NCBI GenBank assembly: GCA_015075445.1
Contig: JABTUJ010000037.1
Span: forward strand, 1 to 64,000
DNA: 64,000 bases
Direction of reading: 5' to 3'
From: Verrucomicrobiales bacterium
GTDB taxonomy: Bacteria > Verrucomicrobiota > Verrucomicrobiia > Limisphaerales > J093
This document shows positions 45,115 through 54,141 of the stretch, one piece after another. The translations under genes and the position numbers were made by a program. How positions within the stretch are numbered: the first letter of the stretch is position 1; every line of letters begins with the position of its first letter. The notes beneath the pieces are model-generated. The model was given only the letters and a program-made list of their open reading frames with translations, made no database searches and was not told the DNA's origin.

Positions 45115-45432
45115 GTGTACACAACCCGTCTTCTCGCAATCCTGGCAGCGACCTGCCTCGTCGCCGCGATTGGTCTTCGCTCTGGCGACCAACTGCCCGA
45201 GCCCCGCCCCGCCAATGCCACCAATCGGTTCAGCATCACCGGCATGCACTGCCACGGTTGCGCGCAGGGTCTCACCTCGGAGCTCAAGCGCGCGCCGGGC
45301 GTGGTTTGGGCCCGTGTCGCATTCACCAACCGACTCGCCGTGGTCGCGTTCGACACCAACCGCACCACTTCGACCAGGCTGTTCAAGGTCATCGAAGAGG
45401 CCGGCTTCAAGGCCCGCAAGCTGAAGCCATGA
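45115..45432 (+). CDS. Heavy-metal-associated (HMA) domain protein
   Basis: A 105-residue exported or membrane-anchored protein starting GTG. Residues 1-25 are a signal/anchor (RLLAILAATCLVAAIGL). The HMA domain begins NRFSITGMHCHGCAQGL, with the metal-binding Cys pair C-H-G-C, and ends VIEEAGFKARKLKP, a typical ferredoxin-like fold of ~65 residues. It likely carries Cu+. It overlaps the SCO1 gene by 4 bases, and the three-gene set is translationally coupled. Confidence 0.85.
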   Translation: MYTTRLLAILAATCLVAAIGLRSGDQLPEPRPANATNRFSITGMHCHGCAQGLTSELKRAPGVVWARVAFTNRLAVVAFDTNRTTSTRLFKVIEEAGFKARKLKP

Positions 45433-46100
45433 GCTCGCCCGGCCCCGCACCCCCCGGTGCCTCGGAGCACGCCGTCGCGGCACCCCGCGCTGACCGGATG
45501 ATCACGATTCTGAGCGTCAGCCTGGCGTTGGTGGGACTGCTCGGCGGGCTTTGGGCCGCCCGTTGGCACCAGCCGCCGCGGTCGCAGGAGCCGCGCCGTC
45601 ACTTGATCGACTTCACGCTCACGGACCGCACCGGACGGATCGTGACGCGCGCGGACCTGACCAACCAGTTCCTGATCGTCAACTGCGTGTTCACGAGCTG
45701 TTCCTTGAGTTGTCGCGCGGTGAATGACCGAATGGCGGAGATTCAGCGTCTGGTGGCGGACCAGTCGGACGTCCGCCTGGTCTCGCTCACCGTGGATCCG
45801 CGGACCGATACACCACCGGTGCTGGCCCGGTTCGCCGACAGCTATGGCGCGGACCCGAACCGGTGGCTGTTCTTGACCGGCGAGAAGAGCGGGCTGTATC
45901 GCCTGCTCCAGACCAGCTTTGTCACTCCCGCCAGAGAGTTGATCGGCGTCGTCCCCGGTGGCTTCGCGGACACCGACCGTCTCTTTCTGGTGGATCCGCG
46001 CGGCGAGGTCCGCGGCACTTTCGACGGCTTGAAGCCGACCACGCCACCGGTGGTGCTGGCGGCGCTGGCCAGACTGCGAGACACGCCCCCCAAACCATGA
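45429..46100 (+). CDS. SCO1/SenC-family copper chaperone
   Basis: A 223-residue thioredoxin-fold protein with an N-terminal membrane anchor (MITILSVSLALVGLLGGLWA, ~20 residues). The metal-binding Cys pair is TSCSLSCRAVND (C-x3-C). The fold is seen in HLIDFTLTDRTGRIV, LVSLTVDPRTDTPPVLARFA and DRLFLVDPRGEVRG. The His normally found as third ligand in SCO1 (usually near the DxxxxxxH loop) was not identified, so redox rather than copper transfer is possible. It starts inside the HMA stop codon and ends inside the start of the next gene, each by 4 bases. Confidence 0.88.
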   Translation: MSSPGPAPPGASEHAVAAPRADRMITILSVSLALVGLLGGLWAARWHQPPRSQEPRRHLIDFTLTDRTGRIVTRADLTNQFLIVNCVFTSCSLSCRAVNDRMAEIQRLVADQSDVRLVSLTVDPRTDTPPVLARFADSYGADPNRWLFLTGEKSGLYRLLQTSFVTPARELIGVVPGGFADTDRLFLVDPRGEVRGTFDGLKPTTPPVVLAALARLRDTPPKP

Positions 46101-46981
46101 ACGTGAAGCCTCGACACCTGTTGGTTGCCTTCTTGGCCCTCCTCTGCGGTTGTGACTCCCCGCCTCCCCCTCAGCCAGGCCGTCCGGGTGAACGCGCCTT
46201 TGACACGCGCGGCGTCGTGCGGGACATCGCGCCCAACCGTCAGACCGCGGTGATCCGGCACGAGGAGATTCCTGGCTATATGCCGCGCATGGTCATGGAA
46301 CTGATCGTGCGCAACACGAACGACCTGGTCGGGATCCGTGTCGGTGACGAAATCACCTTCCGACTCCACGCCACCGACGACACGCATTGGATCGACACCA
46401 TCCGCCGCGTTGGCCAGGCGCAGGCTGACCCCGAGAAATCCGAGCCGCTCTCCCCGGTCGGGTTGGGGGCCGAACTCCACCCCGGCGACGAAATGCCGGA
46501 TGCAACGTTCCTGAGTGAATCGGGAGTTCCGGTGCGTCTATCGGACTTCCGGGGCCAAGCTCTGGCCTTCACGTTCTTCTTCACGCGGTGCCCGTTGCCG
46601 GACTACTGCCCGCGGATGAACCGACACTTCAGCGAGGCCCGGGAGCTGCTCCGTCAGCGCCCCAATGCACCCACGAATTGGCAGTTCCTTTGCGTCTCCT
46701 TCGACAGCGAGTTCGACAAGCCGGCGGTCCTCGCCGGGTATGCGAAGCTCTTCCGTGGCAACGACACGAACCGGTGGCTCTTCGCCGTTGCGGCGCCCCA
46801 AGTGGTGGCAGAACTGGCCCCGCGGCTCGACCTGCTTGTGGCCCGCGAAGCCGGCAGTTTTTCCCACAACCTGCGTACGGTGGTGCTCGATCCCCAGGGT
46901 CGCATCTCGACCCAGTTCGACGGCAATGGATGGACGCCACAGCAGCTCGCCGAGGCCCTGAGCGAGGCAGCCCGGCAATGA
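46097..46981 (+). CDS. CusF-like and SCO1 fusion lipoprotein
   Basis: A 294-residue lipoprotein (lipobox LLCGCDSP). Residues ~35-120 form a CusF-like copper-binding domain (RGVVRDIAPNRQTAVIRHEE, then IPGYMPRMVMEL with the Met ligands). Residues ~135-294 are an SCO1-like domain: DATFLSESGVPVRLSDFRG, the Cys pair in FFFTRCPLPDYCPRMN (C-x5-C rather than C-x3-C), and SHNLRTVVLDPQGRI with a His in the right region. Likely passes copper to cytochrome oxidase or to detoxification. Third gene of the coupled set. Both domains are used together in many proteobacteria and PVC bacteria. Confidence 0.87.
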   Translation: MNVKPRHLLVAFLALLCGCDSPPPPQPGRPGERAFDTRGVVRDIAPNRQTAVIRHEEIPGYMPRMVMELIVRNTNDLVGIRVGDEITFRLHATDDTHWIDTIRRVGQAQADPEKSEPLSPVGLGAELHPGDEMPDATFLSESGVPVRLSDFRGQALAFTFFFTRCPLPDYCPRMNRHFSEARELLRQRPNAPTNWQFLCVSFDSEFDKPAVLAGYAKLFRGNDTNRWLFAVAAPQVVAELAPRLDLLVAREAGSFSHNLRTVVLDPQGRISTQFDGNGWTPQQLAEALSEAARQ

Positions 46982-47056
46982 GGAGAACAGAAGACCCGGA
47001 TCGGTAACGCCCGGCAGCCCGGCCGGCGCTAGCCTGGAATCCTCCTACGCGCCGCA

Positions 47057-47120
47057 GGCACCGACGTGAGGAAACGTTGTGGGCCAGGGGCAACACCCTC
47101 CGCCTCCTCACGTCGGCGCC
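47057..47120. repeat. Inverted repeat in a long intergenic region
   Basis: GGCACCGACGTGAGGA (47057-47072) and TCCTCACGTCGGCGCC (47105-47120) pair with one mismatch over 16 bases around a 32-base loop. The region 46982-47600 holds no gene; it contains this and the heptamer repeat that follows. A terminator or dispersed repeat is possible. Confidence 0.6.
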
Positions 47121-47430
47121 TACCGTCTCTGGCGCTCTCATGCGGATTACGAAATATCCGCGCCGGGTGCACTTGCCAATCCTCTCCGACGACCCTGGCG
47201 ATCGCCAGGGACATACACGAGCGACGGTGCAAACTGCGATTCCCTCCGAACGTGCGCTTCTCGTCGGCCCTGTGTCCGGAGCCGTCCGATGCGGTGCGCG
47301 GGACTGACCAGCTGCCGGCCGTTGCGCCCGACGAAGCAGGCCCGCGTCCTGGGTATCGACACGCTGGGTGCGGTGTGGGCCGGCGGATCGGACCCGTCAC
47401 CTCCCGAGCCGCTGGACCCGGCGACTCGCT

Positions 47431-47559
47431 TCGCCCTTCGCCCTTCGAACTTCGAACTTCCCCCATCGCCCCTCGAACTTCGCCCTTCGCCCTTCGCCCT
47501 TCGCCCTTCGCCCCTCGCCCTTCGCCCTTCGCCCCTCGCCCTTCGCCCTTCGAACTTCC
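47431..47559. repeat. Heptamer tandem repeat, locus 1
   Basis: Tandem seven-base units CGCCCTT with variants CGCCCCT and CGAACTT, about 18 units, ending 41 bases before the oxidoreductase start codon. The same units appear at 55554-55766 and, as AAGGGCG, at 57043-57139. Confidence 0.85.
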
Positions 47560-47600
47560 CCTTGGCCTCCGGCCGCTTGGTTCGCTACGCTGCGTCCCTC

Positions 47601-48929
47601 ATGAAAGCCACCCCTCGCCGTCGGTTCCTGCGCGACACTGCCGTCATGACCAGCGCCTTGAGCCTCTCCGCCCCGGCCGTCCTCCGAGCTGCCGGCTCGG
47701 AACCCAAGGTGATCCTGGGGCTCATCGGGCCCGGGGGCATGGGCATGAGTCACCTGCGGACCTTCGCGGCTTCTCCCGACATCGAATGGGCGTACGTGTG
47801 CGATCCGTTCGAACCGCACCGGGCGCGCGCGGTCGCCGAAGTCGAGAAGCTCACCCGCACGCCGCCGAAGGCCGTGGCCGATTTGCGTCGGGTGCTCGAG
47901 GATCCGCGAGTGGACGCGGTCGTCATCGCGACGCCGGACCACTGGCACGTGCCTGCGGCGTTGCTGGCGCTTGAGGCGGGGAAGCACGTGTACGTCGAGA
48001 AACCGTGTTCGCACAACGTGGCGGAGGGACGGTGGTTGGTGGAGGCGGCGCGGCGCGCCAAACGCGTAGTCCAGGTGGGCACCCAGAGTCGGAGCACGGA
48101 TCACGTGCGGCAGGCCATGCAGCGGCTCCGCGACGGTGCGATCGGGGAAGTGCTGGTGGCCAAGGCCTGGAACAGCCAGCTCCGCCGGAACATCGGGAAA
48201 GTGGCCCCCTCCGATCCGCCGCCGGAACTGGACTACGATCTCTGGGTGGGCCCCGCGCCCCTGGTCCCGTATCAAGCCAACGTTCAGCCGTCGTCGTGGC
48301 GCTGGTTCACCGCCTTCGGTTGCGGCGATGCCGGCAACGACGGGGTGCACGAGCTGGATCTCGCGCGTTGGGGGTTGGGCGCCGACGTTCATCCCCACAC
48401 GATCACGGGGATCGGGGGCAAGTACTTCTTCGAGGACGACCAGCAGTTTCCGGACACGCAGTACGTCGCGTTCGAGTACGACCTGGGTGGGCGTCCTCGG
48501 CAACTCGTCTACGAACAGCGCCTCTGGTCACCCTACGTGCAGGAAGGGCACGAGAACGGCAACGCCTTCTACGGTACGCAGGGCGTCTTGATCCTCGGCA
48601 AACAAAGCGGCTGGCAGCTCTTCGGCCCGCGCAACCAGTTGATCGCCGAACAGCGCGGCTCGCCGAGCCTCCCGGCGCATCACCGGAACTTCCTCGACGC
48701 GATCCGGCATGGCCAACCGCCGCACGCCGACGCCGAGACGGGTCATCTCTCCGCGGCCCTGGCCCACTTCGCGAACCTCGCCTCACGGATCGAAGGCCCC
48801 CTGCGGTTTGATCCCGCGCGGGAACAGTTCATCGGCAACGACGCCGCCAACGCGGCCCTGCGCCGCACCTACCGAGCCGGTCATTGGGCGGTGCCCAACG
48901 CAGCGCTGTCGCCGGCGGGCGCGAGTTGA
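47601..48929 (+). CDS. Tat-exported Gfo/Idh/MocA-family oxidoreductase
   Basis: A 442-residue NAD(P)-binding sugar oxidoreductase homologue. The N-terminus has a twin-Arg motif (TPRRRFLRDTA) and hydrophobic stretch. ATG 47601 was chosen, since upstream sequence is the heptamer repeat. The Rossmann part includes ILGLIGPGGMGMSHLRTFAA, VDAVVIATPDHWHVPAAL and the EKP motif in VYVEKPCSHNVAEG. The C-terminal domain follows (NDGVHELDLARWGLG, with the catalytic-type His). Substrate unknown, probably a sugar or sugar acid. It converges with the HzsA-like gene and overlaps its end by 49 bases. Confidence 0.9.
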   Translation: MKATPRRRFLRDTAVMTSALSLSAPAVLRAAGSEPKVILGLIGPGGMGMSHLRTFAASPDIEWAYVCDPFEPHRARAVAEVEKLTRTPPKAVADLRRVLEDPRVDAVVIATPDHWHVPAALLALEAGKHVYVEKPCSHNVAEGRWLVEAARRAKRVVQVGTQSRSTDHVRQAMQRLRDGAIGEVLVAKAWNSQLRRNIGKVAPSDPPPELDYDLWVGPAPLVPYQANVQPSSWRWFTAFGCGDAGNDGVHELDLARWGLGADVHPHTITGIGGKYFFEDDQQFPDTQYVAFEYDLGGRPRQLVYEQRLWSPYVQEGHENGNAFYGTQGVLILGKQSGWQLFGPRNQLIAEQRGSPSLPAHHRNFLDAIRHGQPPHADAETGHLSAALAHFANLASRIEGPLRFDPAREQFIGNDAANAALRRTYRAGHWAVPNAALSPAGAS

Positions 48930-51451
48930 GCCGTGGCGGGTGCTTCGACCGGGACCGGGGCAAAGGACGGCTGACGGAATCCTCCCCGGATGATTTGCGC
49001 TCCCGGCAGGTCCACCCGCGGCGCCGCCAGCGCAGTCTCCCGCGCCGATTGGATGATGCGCAGCATGTTCTGGTAGTGCGGATCCGCGGTCGAAGCGAAG
49101 CGCACCATGGGCGGGCCACTGCGGTCCGGAGGCAGGAACGGTTGAGGCGCAAAGGCCTCGACCGGCTGAACGGCGTGCGCGTAGCCATTGCGGAGGAGAT
49201 AGATCCGCTGCCGCCGCGGCTCCACTTTGCGGTCGCGACACAACCCCGCGCCCAGGCCGTCAGCACCCGGGGCGAGCGGGGCGCGCAGGATGCGGCTCCA
49301 CTCGGGGTGCTGCAGGTTGAACCAGTCATTTTCGAAGAAGGCGAGCCGTCCGTCGGTGCCATGACACTCGAGGCAACCGGCCGTCTTCATCTCGGCGACG
49401 AGCGCATCCCGGGCTGCGGTCCATCCTTGGGCGGCCTGGCCGTGGGCCGTGTAGTCCCAGGACCCGTGGTAGATGCCGTTGCTGTCGATCCACGCCATGA
49501 CGAGATCGCGTTCGGCCCGCGGCAGGGTTGAGGCGTAGCCCATCAGGCTCTTGGCCAGGGGCGCGGCGCCCGAGCCGTGACCGCGCGGCGGGAAGAGCTG
49601 CACCGAATGGAAGGCTGTGCCGTTCATGCAGTCGATGCCGGCAATGAGGTCGGCCACGAGTTGGGTGCGGCGCCGGCTCACCAGGTTCTCGTAGCTGATG
49701 TTGAAGAACTCGGTCCAGCCACCGGTCAGGTCAAGGCCCGCGGCAAACCCCTCCTCGCCGCCATGGCAACGCACACAGTGACGGTCCAGCACGGGCTGCA
49801 CGTCGCGCGGATAATCGAGGAACCCGCCGCCCCAGGATTCGGGCCTGAGCTGGTGTGGTGGACCGCGCAGGGTGGCCAGGGTGTTGTGATCCGGTGGGGC
49901 CGTGGCCTTGTGCTCATGGCAGCCGATGCAGGAACGGGTCGTTCCCGGCGCGGCTTGCACAAACGTGCGCATGCTCTGCACCAGACGCCCGTCCGCATCG
50001 AGGGCCTGGAGATAGAGCGCCCGTCCCGAGGGCGCCTCGAAGTAGACCGAGCCTTCGGGACTCACCGGCACCACGCCCAGATAGTCCTTGGCGCTCCAGC
50101 CCAACGCGGCGCTGATCAGGAAGACCTGGTTGAAGGGATTGCCGCCGGGCGGAATGGGGCTGACGCGCGACGTCTCCTCGATGACGCGCAGGTGGGTGAT
50201 CTCGCCCCGTCGCACCCCGTCCAAGCCCTGGTAGATGTCCTGGACGAAAAACCGGCCGGTGGTGGCCGTGCGATCCGTGAGCATCGGCAGGACGGGCGGC
50301 ACGGGTTGCGGTTTTAACAGCATGGGCGAATGCAGGCAGATGTCCGGGTCCGCCATGACCTCGGCGCGGCGCCCCTGCCGGTCGATGAGCAGCAGGGCGT
50401 TGCGCGCGCGGCCGGGTGGCCGGCCGCTGTAGAGGACCACGTCGGCGTTCAGCGGCCAGGGCTCGCAGGACTCACCGGTATCGGTCAACGGCGCCTGCGG
50501 ATGCTCGAAGTTGAACACCGCCTCGGGATCGTTCTTGCCCCGGCGCATGTCCAGCATGGCGATCGAGCCGCGCGGGGGCGCGTTGTGCTTGGCGAAGGTG
50601 CCGACGACCCACGGCGTTCCCGGCACGGGCCGGGCGTCGAGGATGGCCTCGGGATAGACGAGGTTGTTGGCGAAGAGGGCGGTTTCGTTGCTGCCATCGG
50701 GGTAGATCGTCCAGAGCGACTGGATGGTGAGGGCGTTCTTGTCGATGTACTCCCAGCGTCCGAACAGGATCCGGCCGTCGGGCAGCACGCTGGGATCGAA
50801 TTCGTTGACGTTGTTGACCGACACGGCATGGATGCCCGAGCCGTCGGCGTTCATGACGTGCAGGATGGCGACGCCGGTGTTGTTGCAGGGGACCAGGCCG
50901 CTGGGTCGGGTCGAGAGAAACACGATGCGCCCATCCGGCAGGTAGGCGGGGGCGATGTCGTGCTGGCCGCCGCCGCGCCCCTGGTAGGTGCGACAGTACG
51001 GTTCGGGATTGGTGACGCGCCGCAGGCCCGACCCGTCCACGCGTACCTCGTAGATGCTTGTGCTGCCCTCCGGTTCGCCCTTGAAGCAGAACAGGAGCCG
51101 CGTGGCATCGAAGGAGAGCTCCGGGTTAGTATACACCCCGTGGCCTGGGGTCCCCGGCGTCGTGGGATCGACCACGGGCCGGATGCGCCATTGGTCGCGC
51201 GGGGCGGCGGGGTTCTCGAGCACGTAGATGCCGCCCCCGCCCGGCGGCCATTTGTAGTAGGTGTCGTAGATGTGAATGCCCGTGTACGAATGCCGCTTCA
51301 CAAACAGCATCGGGGCGTCCAGGTACGCTCGCAGGCCGGACTCGTCTTCCGCCGCGGCCGCGGTTCCGGAGGGGGCTTCACTCGAAAGGCTGGGGCCAGC
51401 GGCACCCAACAGCATGGCCAGGCACAGCGACCAGGTCGTACAAGTCTTCAT
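48881..51451 (-). CDS. HzsA-related protein with cytochrome c motifs
   Basis: An 856-residue exported protein (signal WSLCLAMLLGAAGPSLSSEA, 20 residues). The N-terminal two thirds resemble the propeller of hydrazine synthase alpha: YTGIHIYDTYYKWPPGGG, HDIAPAYLPDGRIVFLSTRP, NEFDPSVLPDGRILFGRWEY. Three haem-binding CxxCH motifs are visible: CIGCHEH, CVRCHGG (near residue 575) and CLECHGT (near 693). True HzsA works with two partner subunits in anammox bacteria; none is present here. HzsA-like proteins without the partners occur in PVC genomes and are of unknown role. The 5' end faces the palindromic array. The end overlaps the convergent oxidoreductase gene by 49 bases. Confidence 0.72.
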   Translation of the reverse strand: MKTCTTWSLCLAMLLGAAGPSLSSEAPSGTAAAAEDESGLRAYLDAPMLFVKRHSYTGIHIYDTYYKWPPGGGGIYVLENPAAPRDQWRIRPVVDPTTPGTPGHGVYTNPELSFDATRLLFCFKGEPEGSTSIYEVRVDGSGLRRVTNPEPYCRTYQGRGGGQHDIAPAYLPDGRIVFLSTRPSGLVPCNNTGVAILHVMNADGSGIHAVSVNNVNEFDPSVLPDGRILFGRWEYIDKNALTIQSLWTIYPDGSNETALFANNLVYPEAILDARPVPGTPWVVGTFAKHNAPPRGSIAMLDMRRGKNDPEAVFNFEHPQAPLTDTGESCEPWPLNADVVLYSGRPPGRARNALLLIDRQGRRAEVMADPDICLHSPMLLKPQPVPPVLPMLTDRTATTGRFFVQDIYQGLDGVRRGEITHLRVIEETSRVSPIPPGGNPFNQVFLISAALGWSAKDYLGVVPVSPEGSVYFEAPSGRALYLQALDADGRLVQSMRTFVQAAPGTTRSCIGCHEHKATAPPDHNTLATLRGPPHQLRPESWGGGFLDYPRDVQPVLDRHCVRCHGGEEGFAAGLDLTGGWTEFFNISYENLVSRRRTQLVADLIAGIDCMNGTAFHSVQLFPPRGHGSGAAPLAKSLMGYASTLPRAERDLVMAWIDSNGIYHGSWDYTAHGQAAQGWTAARDALVAEMKTAGCLECHGTDGRLAFFENDWFNLQHPEWSRILRAPLAPGADGLGAGLCRDRKVEPRRQRIYLLRNGYAHAVQPVEAFAPQPFLPPDRSGPPMVRFASTADPHYQNMLRIIQSARETALAAPRVDLPGAQIIRGGFRQPSFAPVPVEAPATAQLAPAGDSAALGTAQ

Positions 51452-51570
51452 GATGCTGACACCCGCCGCCGACGTGCGCCGGGAGCCGGGTGGTGGACAG
51501 AGCGTGGCACGACGCCCGGTGCCGCGTCAATGCGCCGCCGGCCACGGATGCCCTGGTGCGGGGATAGCCC

Positions 51571-52745
51571 ACCGCCGATTGCGAACCTGGGGGATTCGGG
51601 GAAGCCGAGGATCCCCTCTGCCCAATTCCCGATGTTCGAAATCTGCGGAGGATTCAGTGGACGGGAGTTTCTCCGCCGATTGCGAACATAGGGGATTACG
51701 GGAAGCCGAAGATTCCCTCGGCCCAATTCCCGATGTTCGGAATCTGCGGAGGATCCAGCGGGCGGGGGGGTTCTCCGCCGATTGCGAACATAGGGGATTA
51801 CGGGGAGCCGGAGATTCCCTCCGCCCAATTCCCGATGTTCGAAATCTTGGAGGATCCAGGGAGCAGGTTTCTCGCCGATTGCGAACATAGGGATTACAGG
51901 AAGCTGATTCCCTCCTCCCATTCCGATGTCGAAATGCGGAGGATTCAGTGGACAGGGGTTCTCCGCCGATTGTGAACATAGGGATTACAGGAAGCCGGAG
52001 ATTCCCTCCCCACCCCGATGTTCGAAATCTGCGGAGGATCCAACGGCGGTTTCCGCCGATTACGAACATAGATTACGGGCTGGAGATCCTCCGCCCAATT
52101 CGATGTTCGAAATCCGCGGAGGATTCAGAGAGGGAGTTTCTCCGCCGATTGCGAACAAAGCGATTACGGGCCGAGTTCTGCCTCCCACTCCCCGATGTTC
52201 GAAATTGCGGAGGATTCAGCGGAGGGAAGTTTCTCCGCCGATTGCATCGAACATAGGGGATTACGGGAGCCGGAGATCCTCCGCCCACCCTGATGTTCGA
52301 AATCTGCGGAGGATCCAGTGCAGGGGCTCCTCCGATTGCGAACATAGGGGATTACGGAAGCCGAGATTCCCTCCCCACCCCGATGTTCGAAATCTGCGGA
52401 GGATCCAGCAGGCGGGGTTCCGCCGATTGCGAACATGGGGATTACGAGCCGGAGATCTCTCCCCAATTCCCGATGTTCGAAATCTGCGGAGGATCCAGCG
52501 GGCGGGGAGTTCTCCGCCGATTGCGAACATAGGGGATTACGGGAAGCCGGAGATGCCCTCCTCCCAATTCCCGATGTTCGAAATCTGCGGAGGATCCAGG
52601 GGAAGGGAGTTTCTCCGCCGATTGCGAACATAGGGGATTGCGGGGAGGCGGAGATTCCCTCCTCCCAATTCCCGATGTTCGAAATCTGCGGAGGATTCAG
52701 TGGACGGGGGGGTTCTCCGCCGATTCCGGACAGATGGGATTCGGG
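51571..52745. repeat. Array of about twelve ~100-bp palindromic repeat units
   Basis: Alternating motif F (CTCCGCCGATTGCGAACATA...) and motif R (CCCGATGTTCGAAATCTGCG...). F and the reverse complement of R agree at 23 of 27 positions, so each unit can fold into a long hairpin. F copies begin near 51571, 51669, 51772, 51881, 51960, 52051, 52138, 52231, 52328, 52420, 52511 and 52611, with a degenerate last half at 52713. End units have ~100-bp periods; middle units are shorter, with many small deletions. It fills the divergent space between the HzsA-like gene and the next oxidoreductase. Confidence 0.92.
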
Positions 52746-52876
52746 GGCGACAAAAGCCTTGCCGCCGAAAGGTCGGGCCTTACTCTCGGCGGTCACAGAA
52801 TCGCACCTTGGGCGTGGAGGCCCCGGCCGGGCCATGCCTCGGGGTGCACCAGTTGAAACCCTGAGTCACATAACGT

Positions 52877-54067
52877 ATGTCCCCGAGACCTCTGAATGTC
52901 GGTTTGGTGGGCGGCGGCAAGGGCGCCTTCATTGTCCACCCGCACCAGAAAGCGATTCACTTCGACGGCACCCGCCGCGTCGTGGCCGGCGCGTTGTTCC
53001 CCGACCCGAAGATTGCGTTGGAGGAAGCGGCGAACTGGCCTTACCCGATCAAGGGTTACGGTTCCTACACCGAGATGATCGAGGCCAACGCCAGCCTGCC
53101 CGCGGCCGAGAAGCTCGATTACCTCCTCATCGTCACGCCGAACTTCGTCCATTTCGACCCGGCCATGAAGGCGCTGAAGGCCGGCATCCCGGTGTTCTGC
53201 GAGAAACCGCTCACGGTGACGCTCGAAGAAGCCGCCCAGATCGTGCAGACGGTGCGCGAGAAGAAAATCCCGTTCGGCGTGGCGCACACGTATCTTGGCC
53301 ACTGGACCAGCCGGTTCAGCCGCTATCTCGTCCGGGCCGGATTGCTGGGGGAGATCCGCTGGGTGGACAGCTACTATCTCCAGGGCTGGCTGGCGACCAA
53401 GCTCGAGGACACCGGCCAGCAACAGGCCTCGTGGCGTGTCGATCCCAAGAAGGCCGGCGGCTCCGGCTGCGGCGGCGACATCGGAACCCATGCCCTCATG
53501 CAGCTTCGCTACGTCACCGGACTCGAGGTCACCGACGTGTCGGCGAACCTGGAGATTTTCGTGAAGGGCCGCCCGATCGACGATCACTTCACGGCCTATT
53601 GCCATCTGAGCAACGGCGGGCGGGCGCTGGTCCGGGCCTCGCAGATCTCGGTGGGCCACCTGAACGATCTGGGCATCGAGGTGTGTGGCACCCAGGGCAC
53701 GCTTCAGTGGCGGCAGGAGGATCCGGAGGCCATCACCATCAAGCTTATGGGCCAACCCGACCGCGTGTACTATCGCGGCGCGGTCTCGCCGGGCGACGGG
53801 TTCGTCCCCGCCGATGCCCCGGCCGACCTCATGGGCGAGCCGACCATTCCGCCCGGACACCCCGAGGCGTTCCACGACGCCTTCGCGCGGCTTCACCGCT
53901 GCTTTGAGGCGGACGTGCGCAAGTACCAGGCCGGCCAGGCTTTTGCCTGCGACGGCTCGAAGTACGCCAACGTTGAGGACGGCTGGATGGGCATGGCCTT
54001 CCTCAAGACCTGCATCGAGTCCAGCAACAACAAGGGCGCCTGGACCGCGTTGCCGGCCAAGATCTGA
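52877..54067 (+). CDS. Gfo/Idh/MocA-family oxidoreductase (cytoplasmic)
   Basis: A 396-residue NAD(P)-dependent oxidoreductase without signal peptide. The Rossmann motif is NVGLVGGGKGAFIVHPHQKA, the substrate-site Lys-Pro is in VFCEKPLTVTLEEAAQ, and the C-terminal domain has GCGGDIGTHALMQLRYVTG with the catalytic-type His. Unlike the 47601 paralogue it has no Tat signal. Substrate is likely a sugar or inositol derivative. The gene lies 131 bases beyond the palindromic array, whose hairpins sit in its upstream region. An 11-bp stem terminator follows its stop. Confidence 0.9.
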   Translation: MSPRPLNVGLVGGGKGAFIVHPHQKAIHFDGTRRVVAGALFPDPKIALEEAANWPYPIKGYGSYTEMIEANASLPAAEKLDYLLIVTPNFVHFDPAMKALKAGIPVFCEKPLTVTLEEAAQIVQTVREKKIPFGVAHTYLGHWTSRFSRYLVRAGLLGEIRWVDSYYLQGWLATKLEDTGQQQASWRVDPKKAGGSGCGGDIGTHALMQLRYVTGLEVTDVSANLEIFVKGRPIDDHFTAYCHLSNGGRALVRASQISVGHLNDLGIEVCGTQGTLQWRQEDPEAITIKLMGQPDRVYYRGAVSPGDGFVPADAPADLMGEPTIPPGHPEAFHDAFARLHRCFEADVRKYQAGQAFACDGSKYANVEDGWMGMAFLKTCIESSNNKGAWTALPAKI

Positions 54068-54109
54068 GCCCTGCTTTACAACCCGAACCTCCTGCAACCC
54101 AACCGACCC

Positions 54110-54135
54110 AGGGACGGTGCCTTCGCACCGTCCCT
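54110..54135. terminator. Bidirectional hairpin terminator
   Basis: AGGGACGGTGC and GCACCGTCCCT (54110-54120, 54125-54135) form a perfect 11-bp stem around a CTTC loop, followed by GTTTGCTT. It lies between two convergent genes. Confidence 0.85.
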
Positions 54136-54141
54136 GTTTGC

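Noticed and set aside
48881..51451. Anammox metabolism, in combination with the ladderane-like locus
   Set aside because: No HzsB, HzsC, hydrazine dehydrogenase or other anammox genes are seen, and HzsA-like proteins occur elsewhere. The two similarities are not enough to infer the pathway.
51571..52745. CRISPR array
   Set aside because: Repeats are ~27 bp in alternating orientation, and the intervening sequences are themselves related rather than unique spacers; no cas genes are present.
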